Assembly (NCBI RefSeq): GCF_005222695.1 | Contig: NZ_STGG01000011.1 | Location: 186,001-250,000, forward strand | Length of the DNA stretch: 64,000 nucleotides | Reading direction: 5' to 3' | Source: Massilia sp. HP4 | Lineage (GTDB): Bacteria; Pseudomonadota; Gammaproteobacteria; Burkholderiales; Burkholderiaceae_D | In this document: one piece after another, positions 1-8,187 of the stretch | How the letters are laid out: the number at the start of each line of letters is the position of its first letter | Position numbering within the stretch: position 1 is the first letter of the stretch | Position numbers and translations under genes: made by a program | The notes under the pieces: generated by a model | Database searches by the model: none | Told to the model about the DNA's origin: nothing | The model's input: the letters and a program-made list of their open reading frames with translations, nothing else

Positions 1-1077
1 CATGTGGCGGGCGCCGGCACCGCTGGCCAGCACCACGGTCGGCGCCTGGCCGATGACATTGCCGTTTGCAGCGCGCGCCAGCCATTCGTCGCCGAGACGC
101 TCCAGTTGTACATCGCCGGCATCGAAGCGCCTTGTCAGAAGCTCGCCGCAGGACGCCAGCAGCGCCTCGCATACGCCGCCCGGACGCGCCCAGCCGCCTT
201 GCGGGAACAGCCAGCCGCCGTCCGGCGCGGGCAGGCCGAGCAACGCTTCGGCGTCAGGCGGCTCGAGCCAGCGCGCGAAGTCGGGCGGGACCCTGCCCTC
301 TTGCGCAATCGCGCGCGACACCGCCGCGTGGCCGGCATCGCGCGACAGCTGCAGCACGCCGCACTGGTCGCCGTCGAAGGCGCGGCCGATGCCGCCCAGT
401 TGCTCCCACAGGCGCAGCGCATACAGGTAGGCGGCGCGCGCCAGGCGGGTCGGGATATTGTCGTCGCGCGAGAGCAGCGGCATGAAGATGCCGGCCAGGT
501 TGCCCGAGGCTTCCATCGCCGCGTGCGGATGGCGTTCGATGAGCGTCACCCGCCAGCCGCGTGCGCACAGGCGCGCCGCGGCGGCGCAGCCGGCCACGCC
601 GGCGCCCAGCACCAGCGCGCAGCGGTCAGGCTCTGGTGTCGACGGCAGGCGCGGCTTGCGGGTCGAGAAAGTCGCGCCATCGCCATCGAAGGCGAAGCCC
701 TGGGCCGCGAGGGCGGCGCGCTGCTCGGCATCGAGTCCGCTTGACGCCAAGCGGGCGCCGAGCTTTGTCAAGCGCGCCAGCGGGCGGACGAAATGCGTGC
801 CCTGGGCGCCGTGCAGGTAGATGAAATCGGGATGCACGTTCAGCTCGGCCAGCGCGGTCTCCAGAGGCGCCGCGACCAGGTCGAGCGTCAATCCTTCATC
901 GGCCTGCGGGATGCGGTGAAAGCCAGGCTGCAAGCGGTCGGTGAGCGCCACCAGGTGCAGGCGCGCGGGCCGCTGCGCATCCAGGCGCCAGGCGTCGATC
1001 AGCGCCTCGACATGGCTGCCGTCGCTGTCGAAGACGGTGTAGCGCGCACGGCCGCGCCAGTGGTCCTGCACCTTCAT
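1..1077 (-). CDS. mnmC: tRNA U34 FAD-dependent oxidoreductase MnmC (3' end beyond window)
   Basis: In the MnmC family the FAD half removes the carboxymethyl group from cmnm5(s2)U34 of tRNA wobble uridines and the N-terminal half methylates the product. Here 359 codons are visible without a stop and the rest lies past the left edge. The FAD-binding Rossmann motif VLGAGVAGCAAAARL starts near residue 156, and the family signature ASGNLAGIFMPLLSRDD follows near residue 190. The roughly 150 residues before it occupy the place of the SAM-methyltransferase domain, but they are short, show no glycine-rich SAM motif, and have LHGAQG where a DGFxP-type motif is expected. This copy may therefore be oxidoreductase-only. 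The ATG lies one base after the tag stop, so it is probably co-transcribed with soxR and tag. Confidence 0.85.
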   Translation of the reverse strand, partial: MKVQDHWRGRARYTVFDSDGSHVEALIDAWRLDAQRPARLHLVALTDRLQPGFHRIPQADEGLTLDLVAAPLETALAELNVHPDFIYLHGAQGTHFVRPLARLTKLGARLASSGLDAEQRAALAAQGFAFDGDGATFSTRKPRLPSTPEPDRCALVLGAGVAGCAAAARLCARGWRVTLIERHPHAAMEASGNLAGIFMPLLSRDDNIPTRLARAAYLYALRLWEQLGGIGRAFDGDQCGVLQLSRDAGHAAVSRAIAQEGRVPPDFARWLEPPDAEALLGLPAPDGGWLFPQGGWARPGGVCEALLASCGELLTRRFDAGDVQLERLGDEWLARAANGNVIGQAPTVVLASGAGARHM

Positions 1078-1078
1078 G

Positions 1079-1645
1079 TCAACGGCGCCGGCTACGGCAA
1101 TGGCATTCGCGGTCGTGGTCGTCCACCAGGCCGATGCCCTGCATATAGGCATAGACGATGGTCGAGCCGACGAACTTGAAGCCGCGCTTGGCCAGGTCTT
1201 TCGAAATACGGTCGGACAGCTCGGTGCGCGCCGGCCGGGCATGGTCGGGCCAGTCGTTCACGATCGGCGTGCCGTCGACGAAAGCCCACAGGTAGGCTTC
1301 GAGCGTGAGGCCCTGCTCGCGCATCGCGAGATATGCCCTGGCATTGGTAATCGCGGCGGCGACCTTCAGGCGGTTGCGCACGATGCCGGGGTTCAGCAAC
1401 AGCTCGGCCTTCTTGTCGTCGTCATAGGCCGCGATCTTGTGCGCATCCCAATCGTCGAAGGCGGCGCGGTAGGTATCTCGCTTGTTCAGGATGGTTTCCC
1501 ACGACAGGCCGGCTTGCGCGCCTTCGAGATTGAGCATCTCGAACAGCGTGTTCTCGTCATGGCAGGGCACGCCCCACTCGTGGTCGTGATAGGCGATGTA
1601 GCGCGGATTGGCCATATTGGCCCAGGAGCAGCGCTTGACCGTCAT
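1079..1645 (-). CDS. tag: DNA-3-methyladenine glycosylase I
   Basis: Base-excision repair enzyme that removes 3-methyladenine from alkylated DNA. The 188-residue length is normal for the family. The family zinc ligands are visible: Cys6 in KRCSW, His20 in AYHDHEWG, and the C-terminal His and Cys in DDHDRECHC. The substrate-pocket region EGAQAGLSWETIL is conserved. Its start overlaps the stop of the upstream DUF2384 gene (ATGA), and its own stop is one base from the mnmC start, so it sits inside a translationally coupled operon headed by soxR. Because soxR is the first gene, oxidative or redox-cycling stress could influence its expression; that is inference. Confidence 0.93.
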   Translation of the reverse strand: MTVKRCSWANMANPRYIAYHDHEWGVPCHDENTLFEMLNLEGAQAGLSWETILNKRDTYRAAFDDWDAHKIAAYDDDKKAELLLNPGIVRNRLKVAAAITNARAYLAMREQGLTLEAYLWAFVDGTPIVNDWPDHARPARTELSDRISKDLAKRGFKFVGSTIVYAYMQGIGLVDDHDRECHCRSRRR

Positions 1646-1905
1646 CGCGCCGCTCCCGGCTTGGCTGCACGCAGGCAGGCCATGACCTCATCGGTGCGGC
1701 CGTCGGCCACCAGCCCAGCCGGCGTGCGTCCATCCAGTGCGGCCTGTGGGGCCTTCATCCAGGCATCGGCGGCATCGTCGTTACCGAGGATCTTGCGGGC
1801 CTCGTGCATGACGGCGTAATAAGCCTGGGCCTTGCGCGAGTGGCCGTCGAAACGTGCCTGCAGCGCGGCGATGGCGTCGGGAGAGTGTCGTTCGGGATCG
1901 GTCAT
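1642..1905 (-). CDS. Solo ParS/Xre/MbcA-type antitoxin toxin-binding domain protein (DUF2384-like)
   Basis: An 87-residue protein whose second half matches the toxin-binding domain of Xre/MbcA/ParS antitoxins: [19 protein letters not shown] followed by an amphipathic helix ending CLRAA. In that family the domain binds RES-type NAD-degrading toxins. No RES gene lies beside it, and the protein is too short for the usual N-terminal helix-turn-helix. It overlaps both neighbours by four bases (ATGA): the soxR stop on one side and the tag start on the other. It is therefore a fixed member of the operon rather than a stray ORF. It could be an orphan antitoxin or a domesticated adaptor. The domain call is by eye. 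Confidence 0.7.
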   Translation of the reverse strand: MTDPERHSPDAIAALQARFDGHSRKAQAYYAVMHEARKILGNDDAADAWMKAPQAALDGRTPAGLVADGRTDEVMACLRAAKPGAAR

Positions 1906-2402
1906 GGCGTCGGTTTTTCATTCGAGACCGCATCATACCGCGCCCCAACCGGGCGATCGAGGAAGGCCGCGCCGGCGCTGTCTTCGCCGAGCACGTCGGC
2001 CGGGTTGCGCAGCGGGCAATCGGTCAGCGAAAGACAACCGCAGCCGATGCAGGTATCGAGTTCGTCGCGCAGCCGCTGCAGCCGCGCGATGCGCTCGTCG
2101 AGTTCCGCCCGCCAGCCCGCGCCCAGCACCCGCCATTCCTTCGCGCTGATGGTACGGCCTTCGGGCAGCCCGGCCAGGTTCTCCCGGATCGTCTCGAGCG
2201 GGATCCCGGTGCGCTGCGCCACCTTGATGATGGCGATATGGCGCAGCACCTCGCGCGCATAGCGGCGCTGGTTGCCGTCGGTGCGCCAGCCCTTGATCAG
2301 GCCTTTCGATTCATAGAAATGGATGGTGGACACCGCCACGCCGCTGCGGCGCGCCACCTCGCCCACCGTAAGGGCCTTCTTTTCGGGATCGATCGTCGTC
2401 AT
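1902..2402 (-). CDS. soxR: Redox-sensitive MerR-family regulator SoxR
   Basis: A 166-residue MerR-family activator. The N-terminal winged helix-turn-helix starts at [20 protein letters not shown], and a dimerisation helix follows. The [2Fe-2S] cluster motif is C-x2-C-x-C-x5-C, seen as [14 protein letters not shown] near residues 119-130. The longer upstream reading frame is rejected because ATG at 2402 gives the canonical N-terminus and leaves the SoxR operator outside the gene. It is divergent from the doxX-like gene and is first in the coupled chain soxR, DUF2384, tag, mnmC. In SoxR, oxidation of the cluster by redox-cycling compounds switches on the target promoter, and a consensus site lies directly upstream. 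Confidence 0.95.
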   Translation of the reverse strand: MTTIDPEKKALTVGEVARRSGVAVSTIHFYESKGLIKGWRTDGNQRRYAREVLRHIAIIKVAQRTGIPLETIRENLAGLPEGRTISAKEWRVLGAGWRAELDERIARLQRLRDELDTCIGCGCLSLTDCPLRNPADVLGEDSAGAAFLDRPVGARYDAVSNEKPTP

Positions 2403-2407
2403 TGCGC

Positions 2408-2438
2408 TTGACCTCAAGTTAAGTTGAGATTTTATACT
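2408..2438 (+). promoter_or_regulatory. SoxR-dependent promoter with SoxR box
   Basis: The -35 element TTGACC is at 2408-2413 and the -10 element TATACT at 2433-2438, separated by 19 bases. This is the over-long spacer typical of MerR-family-activated promoters. The spacer holds the dyad CCTCAAGTTAAGTTGAGA (2412-2429), which is close to the enterobacterial SoxR site. It reads rightward into the doxX-like gene and also lies immediately upstream of soxR, so it may mediate autoregulation. Confidence 0.9.
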
Positions 2439-2471
2439 TTTTTTCACTCCCATCACAAGCAAGGAAAAAGT

Positions 2472-2894
2472 ATGAGCAATCGGATCGACGACATCCTCAC
2501 CGGCAAGGCATCCTGGCTCGCGGCGCGCGTGTTGCTGACGATGGTGTTTGCCCTGTCGGGCGCGGCCAAGATCGTCGACTTTGGCGGCGGTATGACCGAG
2601 ATGAGCCGCGCCGGCCTGGAGCCGGCCTGGCTGTTCAATATCGCGGTCGCCCTGGTCCTGCTGGCCGGGACGCTGGCGATCTGGTTCGACCGTCACCTGT
2701 GGCAGGCGACGGCGCTGCTGGGAGGCTTCCTAGTCGCGACCATTTTTGTAGTCCACCATTTCTGGAGCTTACCGGAACCTCGCGCGACGCTTTCCATGTA
2801 CGTCGCGCTCGAACACATATCGCTGGTCGGCGGGCTGGCTTGTGCGGCGGTGGCGAGTGCCTGCCGAAGGACGCTGGTGCGAACGGCTGGGTGA
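2472..2894 (+). CDS. DoxX-like integral membrane protein, probable SoxR target
   Basis: A 140-residue protein with about four predicted membrane helices, beginning near residues 13-30, 54-72, 78-97 and 108-128. The early segment ALSGAAKI is typical of the DoxX/SURF4-like family. The start is set by ATG at 2472 with an AAGGA ribosome site at 2461-2465; the longer frame would run into the promoter. Its exact function is unknown. DoxX-family proteins are often tied to redox or thiol stress, and the SoxR-controlled promoter fits that. It stands alone; the region after it is low-GC accessory DNA. Confidence 0.75.
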   Translation: MSNRIDDILTGKASWLAARVLLTMVFALSGAAKIVDFGGGMTEMSRAGLEPAWLFNIAVALVLLAGTLAIWFDRHLWQATALLGGFLVATIFVVHHFWSLPEPRATLSMYVALEHISLVGGLACAAVASACRRTLVRTAG

Positions 2895-2998
2895 ATTCAT
2901 ATTCAACCGCGCTGGGATTTCGCTATCTGCTACATGCTAACCTACGCGACACGTGCCAAACAAAATCTACATTCTTAAAAAAGAGAAAGGTTCGTACC

Positions 2999-3031
2999 CT
3001 ATCAGGGATTCGAAGCCACATCTCTCCGCCA
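2999..3031 (+). other. Fragment resembling the 3' end of a tRNA-Ser gene
   Basis: The stretch contains GGATTCGAAGCC (T-loop-like) followed by TCTCTCC, a G discriminator and CCA at 3029-3031. From memory this is close to the last ~33 bases of a betaproteobacterial tRNA-Ser, but the T-stem pairing is poor and no D-arm or anticodon arm precedes it. It is not a functional tRNA. It could be a decayed attachment-site scar of an integrated element at the edge of the low-GC patch, or coincidence. Confidence 0.35.
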
Positions 3032-3072
3032 GAATGTTTGAAATCTCGTTTGCAGGCCTTCATTACTTTACC

Positions 3073-3804
3073 CTATCCCCGCATTTTGGTGGGACTGGTC
3101 TTCAGTAGTCGAGCACGTCGGATAATAGTTGGCGCTTTTCTGTAGCGATTGTTTACGCCCATCAGTAACTCTGTCTGATGTGCATGACTGAACTGCTCAA
3201 TCCGAGACAACACTTCTTCTAATTCTAAGCTGAAGCAGCCGCAGTGCGACCTTATGGCTATGCTGTTACCACCAGAGGACGTTAATCCATGCTGCAGCAG
3301 TATCAACGGACCATCGTAGCGATTATCACTTATGGATATCCCAAAGCGACCGAGAAACCGAACGTGGAGTCTTCCTTTCCATTCTGGACGCCTCATGTAC
3401 TCTTCACGAGCCCACGAAGCCGCCTCATAGGATACGTCGCTAAGCAGTATTTCGCCTGATGGCATGCGTAGATCACACAGCTGATCACGACCAAACAGCG
3501 CATGGACGTCGAGGCCATAATGACTCGCAGCACTGGCAAGTGGCTGATCACGGCAGCACCCTTCGGCAAAACTGTCGATATTCTTTAATAGCCATTCAAC
3601 AGAATGGGTTAGGAAGCGCTTGCTGTTGTCATCAGTAAAATAGATCCATGGTTCTCCTCGATTGCCTAAACCAAGATCTCCGCCGTCGTAGCGTAATGGC
3701 AAACGAAACGTCAAGCCACCATCAATCAAAAAAGCTGAGAAAACTGAGGCGCCACTATCGCACGCTTCACTTGTTTCTTCGAAGAACTTGCCTTCATGCT
3801 CCAT
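3073..3804 (-). CDS. Hypothetical protein (ORFan in low-GC patch)
   Basis: A 243-residue soluble protein with no motif I recognise. It has no signal peptide or membrane segment. Composition is mixed, with aromatic and charged stretches and scattered Cys residues. The ATG at 3804 is preceded by GGAG about ten bases upstream, which supports translation. Its codon use and base composition are clearly more AT-rich than the neighbouring genes, and it is isolated between the doxX-like gene and the MFS gene, beside a tRNA-like fragment. It is most likely horizontally acquired cargo. Function unknown. Confidence 0.6.
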   Translation of the reverse strand: MEHEGKFFEETSEACDSGASVFSAFLIDGGLTFRLPLRYDGGDLGLGNRGEPWIYFTDDNSKRFLTHSVEWLLKNIDSFAEGCCRDQPLASAASHYGLDVHALFGRDQLCDLRMPSGEILLSDVSYEAASWAREEYMRRPEWKGRLHVRFLGRFGISISDNRYDGPLILLQHGLTSSGGNSIAIRSHCGCFSLELEEVLSRIEQFSHAHQTELLMGVNNRYRKAPTIIRRARLLKTSPTKMRG

Positions 3805-4541
3805 TTTCGTGCTCCAGATTGAAATTATTAGAGTTCATCTGGATCGATCTCATCCGCGTGCACAAGTTCGGCTGGGGAGCATGTCGCAAGATCAAGATCA
3901 GTATTTCGATCTGTCCTGCCCACATAAAACGACATTTAGACACGCCCCCAGCTTTGTCCCGGTGTAGCGGCGCAGGCGCTGGGCTGGGCTGGTGTAGCAT
4001 CCCGTCTTGTCAATTCGAAGGTGCAAAGGAAGTTATTCTGCTATCTGGCTCGGCTGCGCAGTTGTCTGCTGGGTTGTCGCCAATAGCAAAGGGCGTTTCG
4101 CCGGTGGTTGGTTCCTACTGAGACTGGTCTTCGGCCCTATCGCAGTTTTGGCGTAGCCATTCTCCCATCGAGAGAGCGAGACAAGAATGCGCCATCGCCA
4201 AACACCCATTTGCGGTGCGGAGACTGCCGCGAGCTCGTGCGGCGCGACGCGCGTCCGCAAGCATTGCAGCTGTAAGCTAGTGCCGCAATAGAAATAACCA
4301 AGGCCGCCGAATGCGGCCCGATCACCACGCCATACACATGCTTGGTCGGGTCGTAGCCACGTTAGTAACTAGGGACGGCATCGCTCCGGCTTTGGTGGAG
4401 GCCGATAAGTGTAAGTCAGGTCGGGATGGCCTGACCTTCCAGTCGTCGACGTTGATTGAACCAGAACCTCTCTGCGGCGTGACCAGCCTCTCTCAACATC
4501 AGGATCGCATCCCTGAGGACAAGATGGGCAAGTATTTCAGC
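3805..4541. other. 737-base gap with no supportable gene
   Basis: This stretch is AT-richer than the flanks and holds only short, unlike-anything ORFs on both strands: 157 residues at 3648-4121 on the plus strand, and 66-75 residues on the minus strand around 4033-4337. None has a good ribosome site or a recognisable domain. It looks like eroded accessory DNA. I see no transposase ends or long repeats. Confidence 0.5.
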
Positions 4542-5903
4542 TTAATGCCCGTGCATCTCCGCATCGATCTTGGAATGCGCCGCGGTATCGCGCATGAACC
4601 AGCACACGACCAGCGTGCAGGCGATGACGCCCGTAACATACCAGTAGAAGCCCGATTCCATATCGACCGACTTGAACCACAGCCCGACGTATTCGGCCGT
4701 CCCACCAAAGATGGACACGGCGAACGCATACGGCACGCCGACGCCGGTGGCGCGGATCGACGCCGGGAACATCTCGGCCTTTACCAGCGCATTGATCGAG
4801 GTGTAGCCCGAGACGATGAGCCAGGCGCAGGCGATCAATCCAAACGCTTCCCATGGACCGCTGGCGTGGCGGATGGCCGTCAACAGCGGCACGGTGAAGA
4901 TCGTGCCGAGCAGCGCGAAGCCCACCAGCAGCGGGCGGCGGCCGATGCGGTCCGACAGCGCGCCGTACAGCGGCTGCAAGCACATGGCGAACAGCAGCGA
5001 GGCGGCCGAGACGGCCGTGGTCTGCGAGTCGGTCAGGCCGACCGACAGGCGCAGGAACTTCTGCATGTAGACGGTGTAGACGTAGAACGCCAGCGTGCCG
5101 CCCATGGTCAGGCCGACCACCAGCAGCACTTCCTTCGGGTGCTGGGCCAGCTGCTTCAGGCCACCCATCGGCTTGGCCTTCTTGCGCGCCTTCTCGAACG
5201 AATCGGTCTCGGGCATATCGTGGCGCATCATCAGCGCGATCAGGGCCAGCAAGGCGCCGCACACGAAGGGAATGCGCCAGCCCCAGGCGCGCAGCTGCTC
5301 GTCGGTGAGCAGGAAGTGCTGCAGCACCAGCAGCAGGACCAGGGCCAGCAACTGGCCGCCGATCAGCGTCACGTACTGGAAGCTGGCGTAGAAGCCGCGC
5401 CGTTTCGAGTCCGCCATCTCCGACAGGTAGGTGGCGCTGGCGCCGTATTCGCCGCCGAGGCTCAGGCCTTGCAGCAGGCGCGCCAGCAGCAGGATGCAGG
5501 GCGACAGGATGCCGGCGGTGGCATAGGTCGGGGCGCAGGCGATCAGCAGCGAGCCGGCGCACATCAGCAGCACCGAGGCCATGAGCGCGACCTTGCGGCC
5601 ATGGCGGTCGCCCAGGTGGCCGAACAGGATGCCGCCAATCGGGCGCACGAAGAAGCCCAGCGCGAAGATGCCGGCGGTCGACATCATCTGCGCCGTCGGG
5701 TCCTGGGCCGGGAAGAACGAGCTCGCGAAGTACAGGGCGAACGCCGCGTAGCAGTAGAAGTCGAACCACTCGACCAGGTTGCCGGCCGAGCCGACGAAGA
5801 TGGCGCGCAGGCGCGCGCCGGAAATGGGTTCGGCGGCCTGCAAAGCGGGGTCGGCCGCTTGCGGCCGTGCGCCGGCGGCCGGATTGCCGATGGTTGTCGT
5901 CAT
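4542..5903 (-). CDS. MFS metabolite:proton symporter (KgtP/MHS type), likely organic-acid uptake
   Basis: A 453-residue, twelve-helix major facilitator of the metabolite:H+ symporter branch (alpha-ketoglutarate, dicarboxylate and related acids). Visible signatures are the early NLVEWFDFYCYAAFALYF segment, the loop 2-3 motif GHLGDRHGRK, LLQGLSLGGEYG in helix 4, and a second SDRIGRRP motif in the C-terminal half. ATG at 5903 has GGAGA upstream. It is divergent from a DctS/DctR-like sensor and regulator pair, so its expression is probably controlled by that system and its substrate is probably a C4/C5 dicarboxylate. The substrate is inferred from context and family only. Confidence 0.88.
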   Translation of the reverse strand: MTTTIGNPAAGARPQAADPALQAAEPISGARLRAIFVGSAGNLVEWFDFYCYAAFALYFASSFFPAQDPTAQMMSTAGIFALGFFVRPIGGILFGHLGDRHGRKVALMASVLLMCAGSLLIACAPTYATAGILSPCILLLARLLQGLSLGGEYGASATYLSEMADSKRRGFYASFQYVTLIGGQLLALVLLLVLQHFLLTDEQLRAWGWRIPFVCGALLALIALMMRHDMPETDSFEKARKKAKPMGGLKQLAQHPKEVLLVVGLTMGGTLAFYVYTVYMQKFLRLSVGLTDSQTTAVSAASLLFAMCLQPLYGALSDRIGRRPLLVGFALLGTIFTVPLLTAIRHASGPWEAFGLIACAWLIVSGYTSINALVKAEMFPASIRATGVGVPYAFAVSIFGGTAEYVGLWFKSVDMESGFYWYVTGVIACTLVVCWFMRDTAAHSKIDAEMHGH

Positions 5904-6057
5904 GGGGTGTCTCCTCTATCAGAGTCCCCATTGTCGGCACCGCTTGAAGGCGACACATCCGCAATGTTGGCGCGGCCTCCTCCGTAAAAATACGGAGAAG
6001 GCCGCGCGACGCCCGTGCAGCTGCTATTGTTGGCGTTTTTTGGCCAAGGACTATTCG

Positions 6058-8187
6058 ATGCCATCCTTGTTCAAACGACATCCCTGGCGCACGTTGCCGG
6101 TCGTGGCGGTGGCGCTGGCCCTGATCTTCGCGGCCGGCCACTTCGCGGAGCAGCGCGAGCTGCAGGCCAAGATGGATGCGCTGCACCAGGCGACGGCGGC
6201 GCATGTGCTGGGCCTGCGCGGCCTGGTGGAGAAGCACGACTTCTTGCCGCATGCGGCGGCCCGCCATCCCGACGTCCAGCACCTGCTGCAGGCGCCGCGT
6301 GACGCCGACCTGCAATCGCGCGTCAACGCCTATTTCGCCGACCTGCAGACGACGACCGGCGCCGCCGCGCTGTTCCTGATCGATCGCGAAGGCCTGACCA
6401 TCGCCTCCAGCAACTGGAACCTGCCGTCGAGCTTTGTCGGCGAATTTTACCGCCAGCGCCCCTACTTCGAGGATGCGGTGGAGGGCCGCCGCGGCCTGTT
6501 CTTCGGCCTGGGCCTGACTACCGGCCAGTCCGGCCTGTTCATCGCCGAACCGGTACGGTCGGGGAACGCCATCATCGGCGTCATGGTCGTCAAGATCAGC
6601 CTCGACCCATTGGAGCAGACCTGGCGCCATGGCGCCAATCCGGTGCTGCTGCGAGACAGCCGCGGCGTGGTGTTCCTGAGCGGCGTGCCCGAGTGGCTGT
6701 TCCAGAGCATCGCACCGGTCTCCACGAACGACGCCGCCTGGATCGCCGACCACGGCCAGTACGGGGCCCGCCGCCGCTTCGACGTCCTGCCCTGGACGAT
6801 CCGGGTACGCGACGACGTGCCCGGCTTCGTCCTCAGGACCAGCATCGATGGGCGAACGCGCGACTACCTCGCGCTGGATACGCCGCTTCCCGGCCTGGGC
6901 TGGACCCTGACGGTCGCGGAGGACATGCGCGAGGTACGCGAAGCGAGGCGCCTCGCGCTGGCCCTGGGCACGCTGGCAGTCGCCCTGCTGCTGCTCGGCG
7001 TGCTGTACTGGCGGCTGCGAGAGCGGCGCTACGCCGAACAGCAGTCGGCCCGGCTCGAACTCGAACACCGGGTCGAGGAGCGCACCCGCGACCTCCAGCA
7101 GGCGCACGCCTTCCGCAAGGCGATGGAAGATTCCCTGCTGGTGGGCATGCGCGCGCGCGACCCGGAAGGCAAGATCATCTATGTGAATCCGGCCTTCTGC
7201 GCGATGATCGGCTACAGCCCGGACGAATTGCTCGGCTGCCGTCCACCCTACCCCTACTGGCACCCGGACGACCTGGAAAAACAGGCGAAGGACAGCGACG
7301 ACGCCCTGAACGGACGCGCCGCCCCGCACGGCTTCGAATCACGCATCCGCCACAAGGACGGGCATGACGTGCTCACCATGGTGTACACCGCGCCCCTCAT
7401 CGACGCCGATGGCGTGCACCGCGGTTGGATGAGTTCGATCGTGGACATCACCGCCCAAAAGCAGGCCGAGGCCCGGCAGCGCGACCAGGAATTGCGCCTG
7501 CAGCGCAGCGCGCGCCTGGCCAGCGCCGGCGAGATGGCCTCGACCCTGGCGCACGAACTGAATCAACCCCTGATGGCGCTATCCAATTTTGCGCTCGCCT
7601 CGCGCGCCCTCGCCGCCCGCGGCGAAGCGGCCATGCTGACCGGCGCACTGGATGACATCGTCGAGCAATCGCGGCGCGCCAGCGAGATCGTCAAGCGGGT
7701 GCGCGCGATGATCAACCCGCAGCGCGCCGACTATGCGACCCTCGCCCTCGGTCCCGTGATCGACCACGTCGAAGCGCTGCTCAAGCCCGAGCTGAACGGC
7801 CAGGGAGTGCTGCTGCGCCTGATGCTGGACGACCCTGCCGTGAAGGTGCGCGGCGACAGGGTGTTGCTCGAGCAGGTGCTGGTCAACCTCATTCACAACG
7901 CGGCGCAGGCGATGCTGGACCAGCCGCGCCATCGCCGCCGCATCGTGCTGGCCACGTGCCGGGTCGCGCACGGCGTGCGGATTGCCGTCGGCGACCAGGG
8001 TCCGGGGATCCCGCCGGAGCAGCTCGAACAGATCTTCGCCCCCTTCTTTACCACCAAGCCCGACGGCCTTGGCCTGGGGCTGAACATCTGCCGCACCATC
8101 GTCGAAGCCCATGGCGGCGCGATGACGGTCGCGAACGACGCCGATGGCGGCGCCACTTTCTCATTCATCCTGCCCATCGTCCAATGA
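6058..8187 (+). CDS. Membrane sensor histidine kinase, DctS-like (dCache-PAS-HisKA-HATPase)
   Basis: A 709-residue kinase. Order: N-terminal membrane helix (about residues 10-25), a large periplasmic double-Cache-like sensor region, a second helix near 300-320, a coiled linker, a PAS domain (about 355-480, including IIYVNPAFCAMIGYSPDELL), HisKA with the phospho-acceptor in LAHELNQPL, and an HATPase with NLIHNAAQAM, GDQGPGIPP, FTTKPDGLGLGLNI. The Cache plus PAS layout matches kinases that sense C4-dicarboxylates. ATG at 6058 is chosen because AAGGA lies seven bases upstream. Its stop overlaps the response-regulator start (ATGA), and it is divergent from the MFS symporter. Confidence 0.87.
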   Translation: MPSLFKRHPWRTLPVVAVALALIFAAGHFAEQRELQAKMDALHQATAAHVLGLRGLVEKHDFLPHAAARHPDVQHLLQAPRDADLQSRVNAYFADLQTTTGAAALFLIDREGLTIASSNWNLPSSFVGEFYRQRPYFEDAVEGRRGLFFGLGLTTGQSGLFIAEPVRSGNAIIGVMVVKISLDPLEQTWRHGANPVLLRDSRGVVFLSGVPEWLFQSIAPVSTNDAAWIADHGQYGARRRFDVLPWTIRVRDDVPGFVLRTSIDGRTRDYLALDTPLPGLGWTLTVAEDMREVREARRLALALGTLAVALLLLGVLYWRLRERRYAEQQSARLELEHRVEERTRDLQQAHAFRKAMEDSLLVGMRARDPEGKIIYVNPAFCAMIGYSPDELLGCRPPYPYWHPDDLEKQAKDSDDALNGRAAPHGFESRIRHKDGHDVLTMVYTAPLIDADGVHRGWMSSIVDITAQKQAEARQRDQELRLQRSARLASAGEMASTLAHELNQPLMALSNFALASRALAARGEAAMLTGALDDIVEQSRRASEIVKRVRAMINPQRADYATLALGPVIDHVEALLKPELNGQGVLLRLMLDDPAVKVRGDRVLLEQVLVNLIHNAAQAMLDQPRHRRRIVLATCRVAHGVRIAVGDQGPGIPPEQLEQIFAPFFTTKPDGLGLGLNICRTIVEAHGGAMTVANDADGGATFSFILPIVQ

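Noticed and set aside
2999-3031. A functional tRNA-Ser gene
   Set aside because: Only a T-loop and acceptor-like end are present; there are no D-arm, anticodon or variable arms and T-stem pairing is poor.
4033-4337. Small minus-strand ORFs in the low-GC patch as transposase remnants
   Set aside because: A short WENGY-like string recalled IS3-type transposases, but no DDE motif, ends or further similarity could be found.
4311-5987. Long plus-strand ORF opposite the MFS gene
   Set aside because: Its translation is Arg/Gln/His-rich with no motifs; the minus strand encodes a clear twelve-helix transporter.
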